NCBI GenBank assembly: GCA_003504855.1
Contig: DNZD01000047.1
Span: 1-12,766, forward strand
Direction of reading: 5' to 3'
DNA length: 12,766 bases
Origin: Cytophagales bacterium
GTDB lineage: Bacteria; Bacteroidota; Bacteroidia; Cytophagales; Cyclobacteriaceae
The notes beneath the pieces were generated by a model. It was not told where the DNA came from, made no database searches, and worked only from the letters and a program-made list of their open reading frames with translations. Below, one piece after another: positions 6,776 to 12,766 of the stretch (position 1 is the stretch's first letter; every line of letters begins with the position of its first letter). The translations under genes were made by a program, and so were the position numbers.

Positions 6776-8911
6776 TCAGTTCTTAAGCAGGCGATAGTTT
6801 CGGGTTAACAGTTTTTTGATTTGAATGCGAATGGCGTTTCTTGGACGAGGAATTTCACCGAGGTAGTCTTCCATCCGATCCACTTTTAATTGATTAAGCA
6901 CTACACCGAGTTGTGTAATGGGATAGGCATTTAATAATTCTTCAGTTCGTTGGTCGCTCTGGTGGCGGGTGCGATTCGCTTTGAAGACCATCAGGACCTG
7001 GCTGCATCGGGTAAGCCAGAAATCCGCTTCACCGCTGAGGTTAAACGGGGCTGCGATAACAAACACGGTATCGAATTCTTGCCGCAGACGTTGGAGTTTT
7101 TCGCGCAACAATGCATCGTGCTGCAGCAAACCATTGCCGGAAACCCATTCTTTCCAGTTTTCAAAGTTGTCCATGGTGGACGGGCTCATCCAGTCTGCAT
7201 CTACCCAGGCAGCCGATAATCCTGATTGTTGCCAGGTCTTGCGAATTTGTTCGGCCACATAGTGTTTGCCTTCGCCTTGCTCGGTTGAAGCAATAAGAAC
7301 GATTTCGCCGGCACACTTGCGCTGAAGGGTCTTGGTGATTTTTAGGAGCTGCTTTTGCTGTATCAGGTTTCCGGCCTGTGCAAGTGGGATATTTTTGGTT
7401 TCGATTTGGGGTAATGCCGCAACTACCTGTTGAGTCGACAATCGCTCAAATTGGTCAACCGTAGAAATCGTTTCGTCTAACAGAAACAGAATAATCAGCA
7501 CGGCGATGACAAGGATTGCGGTGGCCAGGCCTCCCCCCACTACCATCAGCATGCGCTTTGATGATTCGGGCTTGGCAGGTACGTAAGGTGGATCAATTAC
7601 TTCAACAATATTTTCGCCCGAGCCAAATTCCATGGATTCAGTTAAGCTGAGCTTGTTTAGCAAGGTCAGATACACATTCTGAGCGGTGCTGATCTCCTGC
7701 TCATAGGCACCAATGGTTGACTCGAATGGTGCAAAACGCCTGGAGTATTTGGTTACACGATCGATTTCACTATCGATCACAGGAACCATATGCTGGGCGG
7801 TCTCCGCATCAAGATCATACGCCACGAACTTGGACACGAGATCAAGTTGGATCCTGCTGGGATCGTATGGCGTTTTGCGCGCCAACTCCGCCAATTTTTG
7901 ATCAATCTGTTGCTTGACATGATCTACATTTTTTTCGATGTGCTTGAAGTTGGCGTCACTTTCCTGCTGAAGGGAGCCTGTCAGGAGCTGGTGATTCATT
8001 CCCTGCAGTTGTTTCTTGAGGTTGATGATTTCTTCGTGTGTCGCCAGGTCGAGGGTGATTTCATTGCCGTTCCGAACAGCATCCATCACCTCGCTTTTTC
8101 CCTTGTTGCCTGCTGCAATTTTTGAAAGGAGGCTGGCACGTTGTCCTTCCAGCTGCACGAGGTACACCACAATGGCCTTGGTGTGTTCACCCAGGTTGAT
8201 GATGTTGTTACTCACCTTGAAATGTTCCAGTTTCTTGATTTTTCCGTCAAGGTCTGTTTTGGCTTGACGCACCAATCCTTCAATAATGTCTTTGTGACCC
8301 CTGATTTTGTTTTTGGAGAGCACCCGGTTCTCTTCGATCAGTGCCTCGATGTATAAGTCCAGCAAAGCCTTGCACTTTTCAGCATTATCTTCCGTCAATT
8401 CCAGCTTCATGAAATTGCTATCCAGAATGCGAAAGGCGAGAATACCGTCTTTCAGTTGGTCCATCGTCAACCCGTGGTCCAACAAGTAGCGATTCATGAT
8501 GCTGTCAATGGTTCCGGCAGGTCCGGCTTCTGTTGCGCTCAACTCCCAGAGGCGATGTAATATTTCATCCTGATGCTTAAGCAGCAATTCATTTCCGTGG
8601 TTAAAGGGAGGAGTATTGGCCAAGGCTTTCTCAATAGCCTTGCGTTGCACCATCTCAATGGTGCGTTTGGCTTTCAGCAATTCGATGGTATTCTGAAAAT
8701 AGGAGTGAACCTGGTATTGCTTCAGGTCTTCATCCGTCAGACTAATGCCTTTGTTTTCCTGCAGGTTAAGGTAAAGCCGGGCATCGCTCTTGTATTTCCG
8801 CGGCATATTACCCGTGAGATAATAGACCAGACCCATGGTAATAGCGGGGATCACCAGTAGCTTAATCCGGTGACGATGCAGGATGCGTAATATGGCAATG
8901 AAGTTGTCCAT
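6776..8911 (-). CDS. Wzc/GumC-like EPS chain-length protein with decayed BY-kinase domain
   Basis: From the ATG at 8909-8911 the protein has 711 residues and lies 1 bp after the TolC-like stop. A Wzz-type N-terminus has a membrane helix at about 17-33. A long periplasmic, largely helical region (about 35-455) ends in the proline-rich segment PPYVPAKPESSKR (441-453) before the second membrane helix (about 456-478), the hallmark of polysaccharide co-polymerases. The cytoplasmic part (about 485-711) has the fold of a bacterial tyrosine kinase, but its motifs are altered. The Walker A region EQGEGKH (544-550) has His in place of Ser/Thr after Lys549. The A' motif WVDADW is kept. The Walker B region VFVIAAPF (616-623) lacks its Asp, and there is no C-terminal tyrosine cluster, only Tyr683 and Tyr706. 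It probably controls chain length and export without full kinase activity (inference). Confidence 0.9.
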   Translation of the reverse strand: MDNFIAILRILHRHRIKLLVIPAITMGLVYYLTGNMPRKYKSDARLYLNLQENKGISLTDEDLKQYQVHSYFQNTIELLKAKRTIEMVQRKAIEKALANTPPFNHGNELLLKHQDEILHRLWELSATEAGPAGTIDSIMNRYLLDHGLTMDQLKDGILAFRILDSNFMKLELTEDNAEKCKALLDLYIEALIEENRVLSKNKIRGHKDIIEGLVRQAKTDLDGKIKKLEHFKVSNNIINLGEHTKAIVVYLVQLEGQRASLLSKIAAGNKGKSEVMDAVRNGNEITLDLATHEEIINLKKQLQGMNHQLLTGSLQQESDANFKHIEKNVDHVKQQIDQKLAELARKTPYDPSRIQLDLVSKFVAYDLDAETAQHMVPVIDSEIDRVTKYSRRFAPFESTIGAYEQEISTAQNVYLTLLNKLSLTESMEFGSGENIVEVIDPPYVPAKPESSKRMLMVVGGGLATAILVIAVLIILFLLDETISTVDQFERLSTQQVVAALPQIETKNIPLAQAGNLIQQKQLLKITKTLQRKCAGEIVLIASTEQGEGKHYVAEQIRKTWQQSGLSAAWVDADWMSPSTMDNFENWKEWVSGNGLLQHDALLREKLQRLRQEFDTVFVIAAPFNLSGEADFWLTRCSQVLMVFKANRTRHQSDQRTEELLNAYPITQLGVVLNQLKVDRMEDYLGEIPRPRNAIRIQIKKLLTRNYRLLKN

Positions 8912-8912
8912 C

Positions 8913-9635
8913 TTAGTGCATGGGGTGTTCGGCAAAATAGGCCTCTGAGTCGCTGATCAATATGTTGATCTCTTTGCGAAGCTTTCGAACATTTAACTGG
9001 GCTTTAAGCAGGGATTCCCTCGCAAGCACCAATGCATTCTGCGTGTTCAGCAAATCCTCCATGCGCCCTTCTCCTTTTTTAAATTTTTCTTCAATGAGGA
9101 GACATTGCTCGGCCATATTCTGACTGGCGGATGTGCGCAGTTCCAAAATGCCCAGCGACTCCAGGTAGGTATAGAACAAACCAATGATTTCAGTACGGAG
9201 CATTTTGCGTTGGTTACGCACCTGGCTTTCGGCCCGCACCACGTTTTGCTGCGCCTCCCGGATGTAGCTGGATCGGTTAATAAATTTCTCCGGGTCGACG
9301 GTCAGGTTAAACCCGAGATTAGGCAGTACTCCCACGCGTGTGATGGACTGATCCAGGCTATTCACCGAAGTGGTCATGGAGAAAAAGTTGATACCGAGGC
9401 GAAAAGTTGAAAGCCAGCGTGTCCGTTCCTGCCTCACATTTTCATGTTGTTGCAACAACTCTGCTTTGTATCCATTGATGGCGTACGAGTTTGTAATAGC
9501 CAGATTGACAAGCGAATCAATGGCAGATTCGTTTGAAAGAAGAATTTCTATACTCTGACGGTTGTCGGGCAGGGCTAAGTCCTGGGCAACACCCCTTGTG
9601 GAAACAATGAAAACCAGTAGTATGATCTTTCGCAT
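8913..9635 (-). CDS. Half-size TolC-like outer-membrane protein
   Basis: From the ATG at 9633-9635 the protein has 240 residues; a GTG four codons earlier is possible but would add residues before the signal peptide. MRKIILLVFIVSTRGVAQ is a type I signal peptide. The mature part follows the TolC/OEP repeat: a helix (about 36-72), two amphipathic strands around RWLSTFRLGINFF and VGVLPNLGFNLTV (about 73-113), then long helices (about 120-228) with the family-like EEKFKKGEGRMEDLLNTQNAL. Typical TolC proteins carry two such repeats in 400-480 residues; this one has a single repeat and ends cleanly with a stop, with no second half in the 1 bp before the next gene. It is the first gene of the EPS operon and is tightly joined to the chain-length protein, so it may form part of the outer-membrane exit for the polymer (inference). 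Confidence 0.85.
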   Translation of the reverse strand: MRKIILLVFIVSTRGVAQDLALPDNRQSIEILLSNESAIDSLVNLAITNSYAINGYKAELLQQHENVRQERTRWLSTFRLGINFFSMTTSVNSLDQSITRVGVLPNLGFNLTVDPEKFINRSSYIREAQQNVVRAESQVRNQRKMLRTEIIGLFYTYLESLGILELRTSASQNMAEQCLLIEEKFKKGEGRMEDLLNTQNALVLARESLLKAQLNVRKLRKEINILISDSEAYFAEHPMH

Positions 9636-9651
9636 AGCATTTAACACGATG

Positions 9652-9659
9652 CAAAAGTA
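9652..9659 (-). promoter_or_regulatory. Bacteroidota-type -7 element upstream of the EPS operon
   Basis: On the minus strand the bases read TACTTTTG, matching the TAnnTTTG consensus of the Bacteroidota primary sigma factor, followed by CATC. It ends 16 bases before the ATG of the TolC-like gene, predicting a very short leader. No good TTG is seen at the expected upstream distance, so the -33 half is weak. It sits downstream of the terminator of the preceding gene, where a new transcript must begin. Confidence 0.55.
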
Positions 9660-9735
9660 GGCCTGGACCCCCCGGAAATGCGGTTTTTTAGGTGGTTACG
9701 GCCCTTTGGTCGATAGACACGGGGAATTGCCAGAC

Positions 9736-9764
9736 AAAAAAAAGAGGTGCTTTTGGCACCCCTT
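9736..9764 (-). terminator. Intrinsic terminator after the LruC-type lipoprotein gene
   Basis: Read on the minus strand, a stem GGTGC/GCACC (bases 9756-9760 and 9746-9750) with a five-base loop is extended by three more pairs across one mismatch and is followed by eight consecutive T (9736-9743). It begins about 30 bases after the lipoprotein stop. It separates the lipoprotein transcript from the EPS operon. Confidence 0.85.
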
Positions 9765-9791
9765 CTCCTGTCTAAACTATGCTCGAATCAG

Positions 9792-11804
9792 TTACTTCGG
9801 TATGTAAATCTTTGAGTCGTCACGATTTCCGGCCTTCCTGGTGTACCAGTCTTTGTTATTGATACCTCCGGTCTTGGACCAGGTGCTGAACTGCAGGTAG
9901 GTCTCACTGATGACCCGGTTTTCGTACGGATAATCAAATGGTTGTGCGATGTTAATGGCCCAGGGAAGCTCATTACCAGCCTTATAGTATCGACCTTTTT
10001 CAGGTACACTGTTATCGGCATTGGAACCCAGCAACTTCAGGTTAGCGAGATCGGTAGGGGCCTGGTCTGGCAGGTGAACTTCCACTTCACGTTGCCCATC
10101 AACAAAAATGAAGGCATTGAAGGGAGCATATCCAAGATCAACCATTTTCACAGGTTGGTTGAATGTAATAGACATGTCAATTGAAACTGGCTGTACGAAA
10201 GGCTGTCCGGGCATGGTATTGATCATACCGGTAGTATTAAACAGCGCCTGCGCATTATCAAACACAATGATGACTGCATTTCTTTGACCCGATTCAACAC
10301 CGTAGGGCTCGGTCTTAATCAGGGTGTTCCCTGGCGTTCCTTTTACGTAAGCCTTTTCCACAAGATTCGCAGGCACGGGCAATTCAATTCCAAATCCATT
10401 TTTGTAGTAGGCACCGACCGCACGAACCATAAAGTTTGCCGATATATCAGTAACAGCATTTGCCGCATTGGTGATGAAGTGATAGGAATAGTCAACGACC
10501 AGATCGTTCATGTCATAGTCTCCCTTGGCTGGCCAGTTATCTTCAAATGAGAGACTTCCATAGGTCCCCTTACCGGGCGTATACACATCGAAAGCACGGG
10601 CAGGGTCATTGGGGTAAGCGTCGTTCTTGTCTAACACACCGTCACCATCAGTATCGGTACCCGGACCCGTTTTAGCGTTACTGAAATTGGTATTTACAAT
10701 TGCTTTATAGGGATTGGCTGTCACATAGAAGACAGCGTCATTGAAATCGTTATCACCGCCCGGCCGTGAAATATCTTCGAAGGAAAGAAGTAGTAACTCA
10801 CGGGTAGCATCCTTGAGAATCAAAGTTTGCTGTTGGTATTGCGGCTTATCGTAGGTGTTAAGGATCTTTGTAGAATATTTGATTTCTGGTTGTGCATCTA
10901 CCGATTTTCCATTCCAGCCATTGGGCACCAGAAACCAACCGATGCCGGTATTGGGCGCAAAAACGCCCAGGTGAACCTTGTTTCCAGACTGGAGGTTGCC
11001 TCCGCTTCCGGGCAAGGAAACGTTGGGGAACACGACCGTAAAATTGCTGATATCATCAACTGTTTTTGGAGGGGTATTCAGGTCATAGGTGTAATAGCCT
11101 AATGAGTTGAGATATCCCGCGCCCTCTGTCACAAAAGTCACCCAAACATCCGCGGAGTCTTTTACCTGTAAGTCAGTTTCGATGTTATCAGCTATGTATT
11201 CCGGATTGTATTGGGGTACAGGCCTTTTTTCCGGAAGAGATGTGTTAATCAGATCAAGCAGATCCTGAGGAATATAATCGTTTAGCGGCTCCAGGTTATT
11301 AGGTACGCCGGAGGCATCGTAGCTGGACAAATAAGAGAAACCCACCGTCTTGCCCCCAGCGGTTGCGCGATAAGGGGCTCCGCTGGTATTCTCAGCGGAC
11401 GGAACCGTCTTACCACCCAGGGTGATTTGATTTGCACCCGTTGTCAATTTGGCTGTAGTGAAGGAAGGGAGACCTGGATAATCCGTGGCTACCGTAATCA
11501 CATCGAGATAGGAGGGCAATGTATTGGTAAAGATGGCGACACCGGCATCATTGGTTTGTATTTTTCCCAGCTCGACAGTGTCTTTGCCGGAGATGTAACC
11601 GATGGTAAGCGGGATTCGCTTAAGGCCAACCCCCCGATTGTCAAGCGTATTGACGGTGAGGGAGAAATTTGATGTGGTGGCGAATTCAAACCCTGGCGTA
11701 ATGCCCAGGGACGGTTCAGTAGTGGCAACCGGATTAGTTGCATATTCCCGCACACATCCAAAAGCGACTACGGCGATAATAAATAAGAGTATAGTTTGCT
11801 TCAT
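9792..11804 (-). CDS. LruC-type (DUF4114/DUF4842) surface lipoprotein
   Basis: The 670-residue protein starts MKQTILLFIIAVVAFGC, a lipoprotein signal with Cys17 as the likely lipidated residue. An immunoglobulin-like stretch follows (about 45-120). The LruC-type core begins near 150 with FSYLSSYDASGVPNNLEP and continues with YIPQDLLDLINTSLPE at 177-192. The acidic DUF4114-like motif SFED-x6-DNDFND is at 341-356. A thrombospondin-type-3-like calcium loop, DTDGDGVLDKNDAYPNDP, is at 384-401. A second SFED-x6-DYDMND follows at 419-434 and opens the DUF4842-like C-terminal domain. The acidic motifs suggest calcium binding. The family is common in Bacteroidota and known from Leptospira LruC, an outer-membrane lipoprotein, but its function is unknown. 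The gene has its own promoter-like element and terminator, so it is probably a single-gene transcript between the LytTR regulator and the EPS operon. Confidence 0.9.
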   Translation of the reverse strand: MKQTILLFIIAVVAFGCVREYATNPVATTEPSLGITPGFEFATTSNFSLTVNTLDNRGVGLKRIPLTIGYISGKDTVELGKIQTNDAGVAIFTNTLPSYLDVITVATDYPGLPSFTTAKLTTGANQITLGGKTVPSAENTSGAPYRATAGGKTVGFSYLSSYDASGVPNNLEPLNDYIPQDLLDLINTSLPEKRPVPQYNPEYIADNIETDLQVKDSADVWVTFVTEGAGYLNSLGYYTYDLNTPPKTVDDISNFTVVFPNVSLPGSGGNLQSGNKVHLGVFAPNTGIGWFLVPNGWNGKSVDAQPEIKYSTKILNTYDKPQYQQQTLILKDATRELLLLSFEDISRPGGDNDFNDAVFYVTANPYKAIVNTNFSNAKTGPGTDTDGDGVLDKNDAYPNDPARAFDVYTPGKGTYGSLSFEDNWPAKGDYDMNDLVVDYSYHFITNAANAVTDISANFMVRAVGAYYKNGFGIELPVPANLVEKAYVKGTPGNTLIKTEPYGVESGQRNAVIIVFDNAQALFNTTGMINTMPGQPFVQPVSIDMSITFNQPVKMVDLGYAPFNAFIFVDGQREVEVHLPDQAPTDLANLKLLGSNADNSVPEKGRYYKAGNELPWAINIAQPFDYPYENRVISETYLQFSTWSKTGGINNKDWYTRKAGNRDDSKIYIPK

Positions 11805-11820
11805 TTTATAAAATTTGACG

Positions 11821-11828
11821 CAAAACTA
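11821..11828 (-). promoter_or_regulatory. Bacteroidota-type -7 element upstream of the lipoprotein gene
   Basis: On the minus strand the bases read TAGTTTTG, followed by CGTC, matching TAnnTTTG. It ends 16 bases before the lipoprotein ATG, exactly the spacing seen for the EPS-operon element. The -33 position has only a TGG in place of TTG, so an activator may be needed (inference). Confidence 0.55.
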
Positions 11829-11858
11829 TCCCTTAGGCACCCTGTATAGGCCACTTTT

Positions 11859-11881
11859 CGATGACTGACAGCCAGACATCG
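11859..11881. promoter_or_regulatory. Inverted repeat upstream of the lipoprotein promoter
   Basis: CGATGACTG and CAGACATCG flank a five-base spacer and form eight of nine possible pairs. There is no T-run on either side, so it does not look like an intrinsic terminator. Its centre is about 42 bases upstream of the near end of the -7 element, a usual distance for an activator site. It also lies 30 bases after the stop of the LytTR regulator, so an RNA hairpin protecting or ending that transcript is the alternative. Confidence 0.4.
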
Positions 11882-11911
11882 ATAAATGATTGGAATTGAG
11901 CAGGGGCCTGT

Positions 11912-12610
11912 TTAAAGAAACTTGAGACGGCTCATCAGATCGGCTTTGTAGGAGTCGCCAATGGGGATAAGCTTCTTTCCAATGACAATCAGGGTTTCGT
12001 CAATGGCGTTGATCTTGTCGAGACGCACGATAAAGGACCGATGCACGCGGAGAAATTGATCAGAGGGAAGTTTAGACCCGATCCCCTTCATCGTGCCATG
12101 CACGACAAAGCGATCTTTTTCAGTAAAGAGATTCACGTAGTCTCCGTAGGCTTCGACGTAATGAATATCCGTGAGACGAATATTGAGAACCTGGTTATTG
12201 GCTTTTACAAAGACAGAATCATGGGTAGCGTAGTTCTCCTTGTCATGGGCCAACCTGGATTCGACCCGGTCAACCGCCTTCATGAATCGCTCCATGGAAA
12301 CCGGTTTGAGAATGTAGTCCGTCACTTCATACTCGAAGGCATTGATGGCATATTTTTCCTTTGAGGAAACGATCACCACTTCAGGTTGCGACTTGAGCAA
12401 CTTCAGCAGATCGAGCCCGCTTAACTCATTCATCTCGACATCCAGGAACAACACATCCACAGTATGTTGTTGCAGGAACTCTCTGGCTTCAAGGGCGCTT
12501 GCGCATGATCCGGCCAATTCCCAATTCTTCAGCTGAGAAACCAACTGACCCAGCAGTTTACGCGACATTTCGTCATCGTCTACAATAAGGCATTGAATGG
12601 GAGTGCTCAT
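11912..12610 (-). CDS. LytTR-family response regulator
   Basis: From the ATG at 12608-12610 the protein has 232 residues, normal for this family; a TTG four codons upstream is a weaker start. The receiver domain (about 6-118) has the acidic pocket DDD at 11-13, phosphoacceptor Asp57 in FLDVEM, the switch Ser at 82-83 and Lys102 in LKP. The LytTR DNA-binding domain (about 131-230) has YVEAYGDYVNLFT and FLRVHRSFIV (187-196), its typical core. All phosphorylation residues are intact. Such regulators usually pair with a membrane His_kinase-type sensor; none is in the window, and the HisKA kinase at the left end belongs to another class. The target is unknown; the lipoprotein gene and EPS operon downstream are candidates. 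A stem-loop and a promoter-like element upstream suggest its own transcript. Confidence 0.93.
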   Translation of the reverse strand: MSTPIQCLIVDDDEMSRKLLGQLVSQLKNWELAGSCASALEAREFLQQHTVDVLFLDVEMNELSGLDLLKLLKSQPEVVIVSSKEKYAINAFEYEVTDYILKPVSMERFMKAVDRVESRLAHDKENYATHDSVFVKANNQVLNIRLTDIHYVEAYGDYVNLFTEKDRFVVHGTMKGIGSKLPSDQFLRVHRSFIVRLDKINAIDETLIVIGKKLIPIGDSYKADLMSRLKFL

Positions 12611-12627
12611 ACCGGTCTGCAATCCCG

Positions 12628-12654
12628 GAAATATAGCACTATTCAGTCACCCAA
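12628..12654 (-). promoter_or_regulatory. Possible promoter for the LytTR regulator
   Basis: On the minus strand TTG (12652-12654) and TATATTTC (12628-12635) are separated by 16 bases. The second differs from TAnnTTTG at the last base only, and the spacing is slightly shorter than the usual 17-23. It lies between the stem-loop at 12663-12697 and the gene start. Confidence 0.35.
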
Positions 12655-12662
12655 CTACTGAC

Positions 12663-12697
12663 AAATACCCCAAAATTGCGCGAAATTGGGGGTATTT
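12663..12697 (-). terminator. Stem-loop, probable terminator of the gene at the right edge
   Basis: AAATACCCC and GGGGTATTT form a perfect nine-pair stem, extended by an AA/TT step after one bulged base, around an inner part centred on GCGC. It begins three bases after the stop codon of the upstream gene, the usual terminator position. The T-rich tail is part of the stem (TATTT), and no long T-run follows, so a regulatory dyad for the LytTR gene is the alternative. Confidence 0.5.
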
Positions 12698-12700
12698 ACT

Positions 12701-12766
12701 TTAGGCAGGAACGGCAGCATGCCGCTCAATCCGTCGAAGGATCGCGCCAATCCGCACTTCAAGCTC
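12701..12766 (-). CDS. C-terminal end of a gene, possibly a receiver-domain protein
   Basis: The last 21 codons and a TAA stop are visible; the rest lies outside the window. The peptide ELEVRIGAILRRIERHAAVPA resembles the last receiver helix and start of the linker in response regulators (the common pattern ELxxRIxAxLRR). Here the protein ends about nine residues later, which would fit a single-domain receiver or the tail of a hybrid kinase. The identification rests on a short match and is tentative. The stem-loop directly after the stop supports a true gene end. Confidence 0.5.
   Translation of the reverse strand, partial: ELEVRIGAILRRIERHAAVPA

Noticed and set aside
8912..8935. TTG start for the chain-length protein eight codons upstream
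   Set aside because: It would lie inside the TolC-like gene; the ATG at 8911 follows the stop by 1 bp and gives the usual short cytoplasmic N-terminus. Similar non-ATG starts at 6772, 9647 and 12622 were also passed over.
9648..9735. Possible leader RNA or anti-termination element ahead of the EPS operon
   Set aside because: I see no JUMPstart-like or riboswitch-like conserved segment; the likely promoter lies close to the start codon, leaving almost no leader.
11841..11850. Near-palindrome CCTGTATAGG upstream of the lipoprotein gene
   Set aside because: Only ten bases with four of five pairs; such a match is common by chance.

Overview
The window looks like chromosomal DNA from a Bacteroidota bacterium, most likely of the Cytophagales or a close relative. 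The basis is a LruC-type lipoprotein, a LytTR response regulator, promoter -7 elements of the TAnnTTTG type, and ATG starts without clear Shine-Dalgarno sequences. Every gene I can support is on the minus strand, so transcription runs from right to left. I see no mobile element, tRNA, rRNA or CRISPR array.

Right part (12766 to about 9736): the window opens with the last 21 codons of a gene that probably ends in a receiver-type domain (12701-12766). A strong stem-loop follows (12663-12697). Then come a LytTR-family response regulator (11912-12610) and a 670-residue LruC-type lipoprotein (9792-11804) that ends at a clear intrinsic terminator (9736-9764).

Middle part (about 9660 to 1836): a tightly packed exopolysaccharide (EPS) operon of the Wzx/Wzy type. 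In transcription order it encodes a half-size TolC-like outer-membrane protein, a Wzc/GumC-like chain-length protein with a decayed tyrosine-kinase domain, a membrane family-2 glycosyltransferase, a Wzy/O-antigen-ligase-like polymerase, a Wzx-like flippase and a soluble family-2 glycosyltransferase. Genes abut or overlap (1 bp gap, 12 bp gap, 4 bp, 4 bp and 14 bp overlaps), which suggests translational coupling. The cluster is minimal: the window has no priming sugar transferase, no Wza-type export lipoprotein and no sugar-nucleotide synthesis genes.

Left part (1823 to 1): a stand-alone FIST sensory protein (681-1823) and a soluble HisKA histidine kinase (1-669, cut by the window edge) follow the last glycosyltransferase at 12 and 11 bp spacing with no visible terminator or promoter between. 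They are probably in the EPS transcript. This resembles the FIST-protein/histidine-kinase pairs (NosP with its kinase) known to control biofilm behaviour, so the operon may carry its own sensory control module. That link is inferred from gene order and is the most interesting feature of the window.
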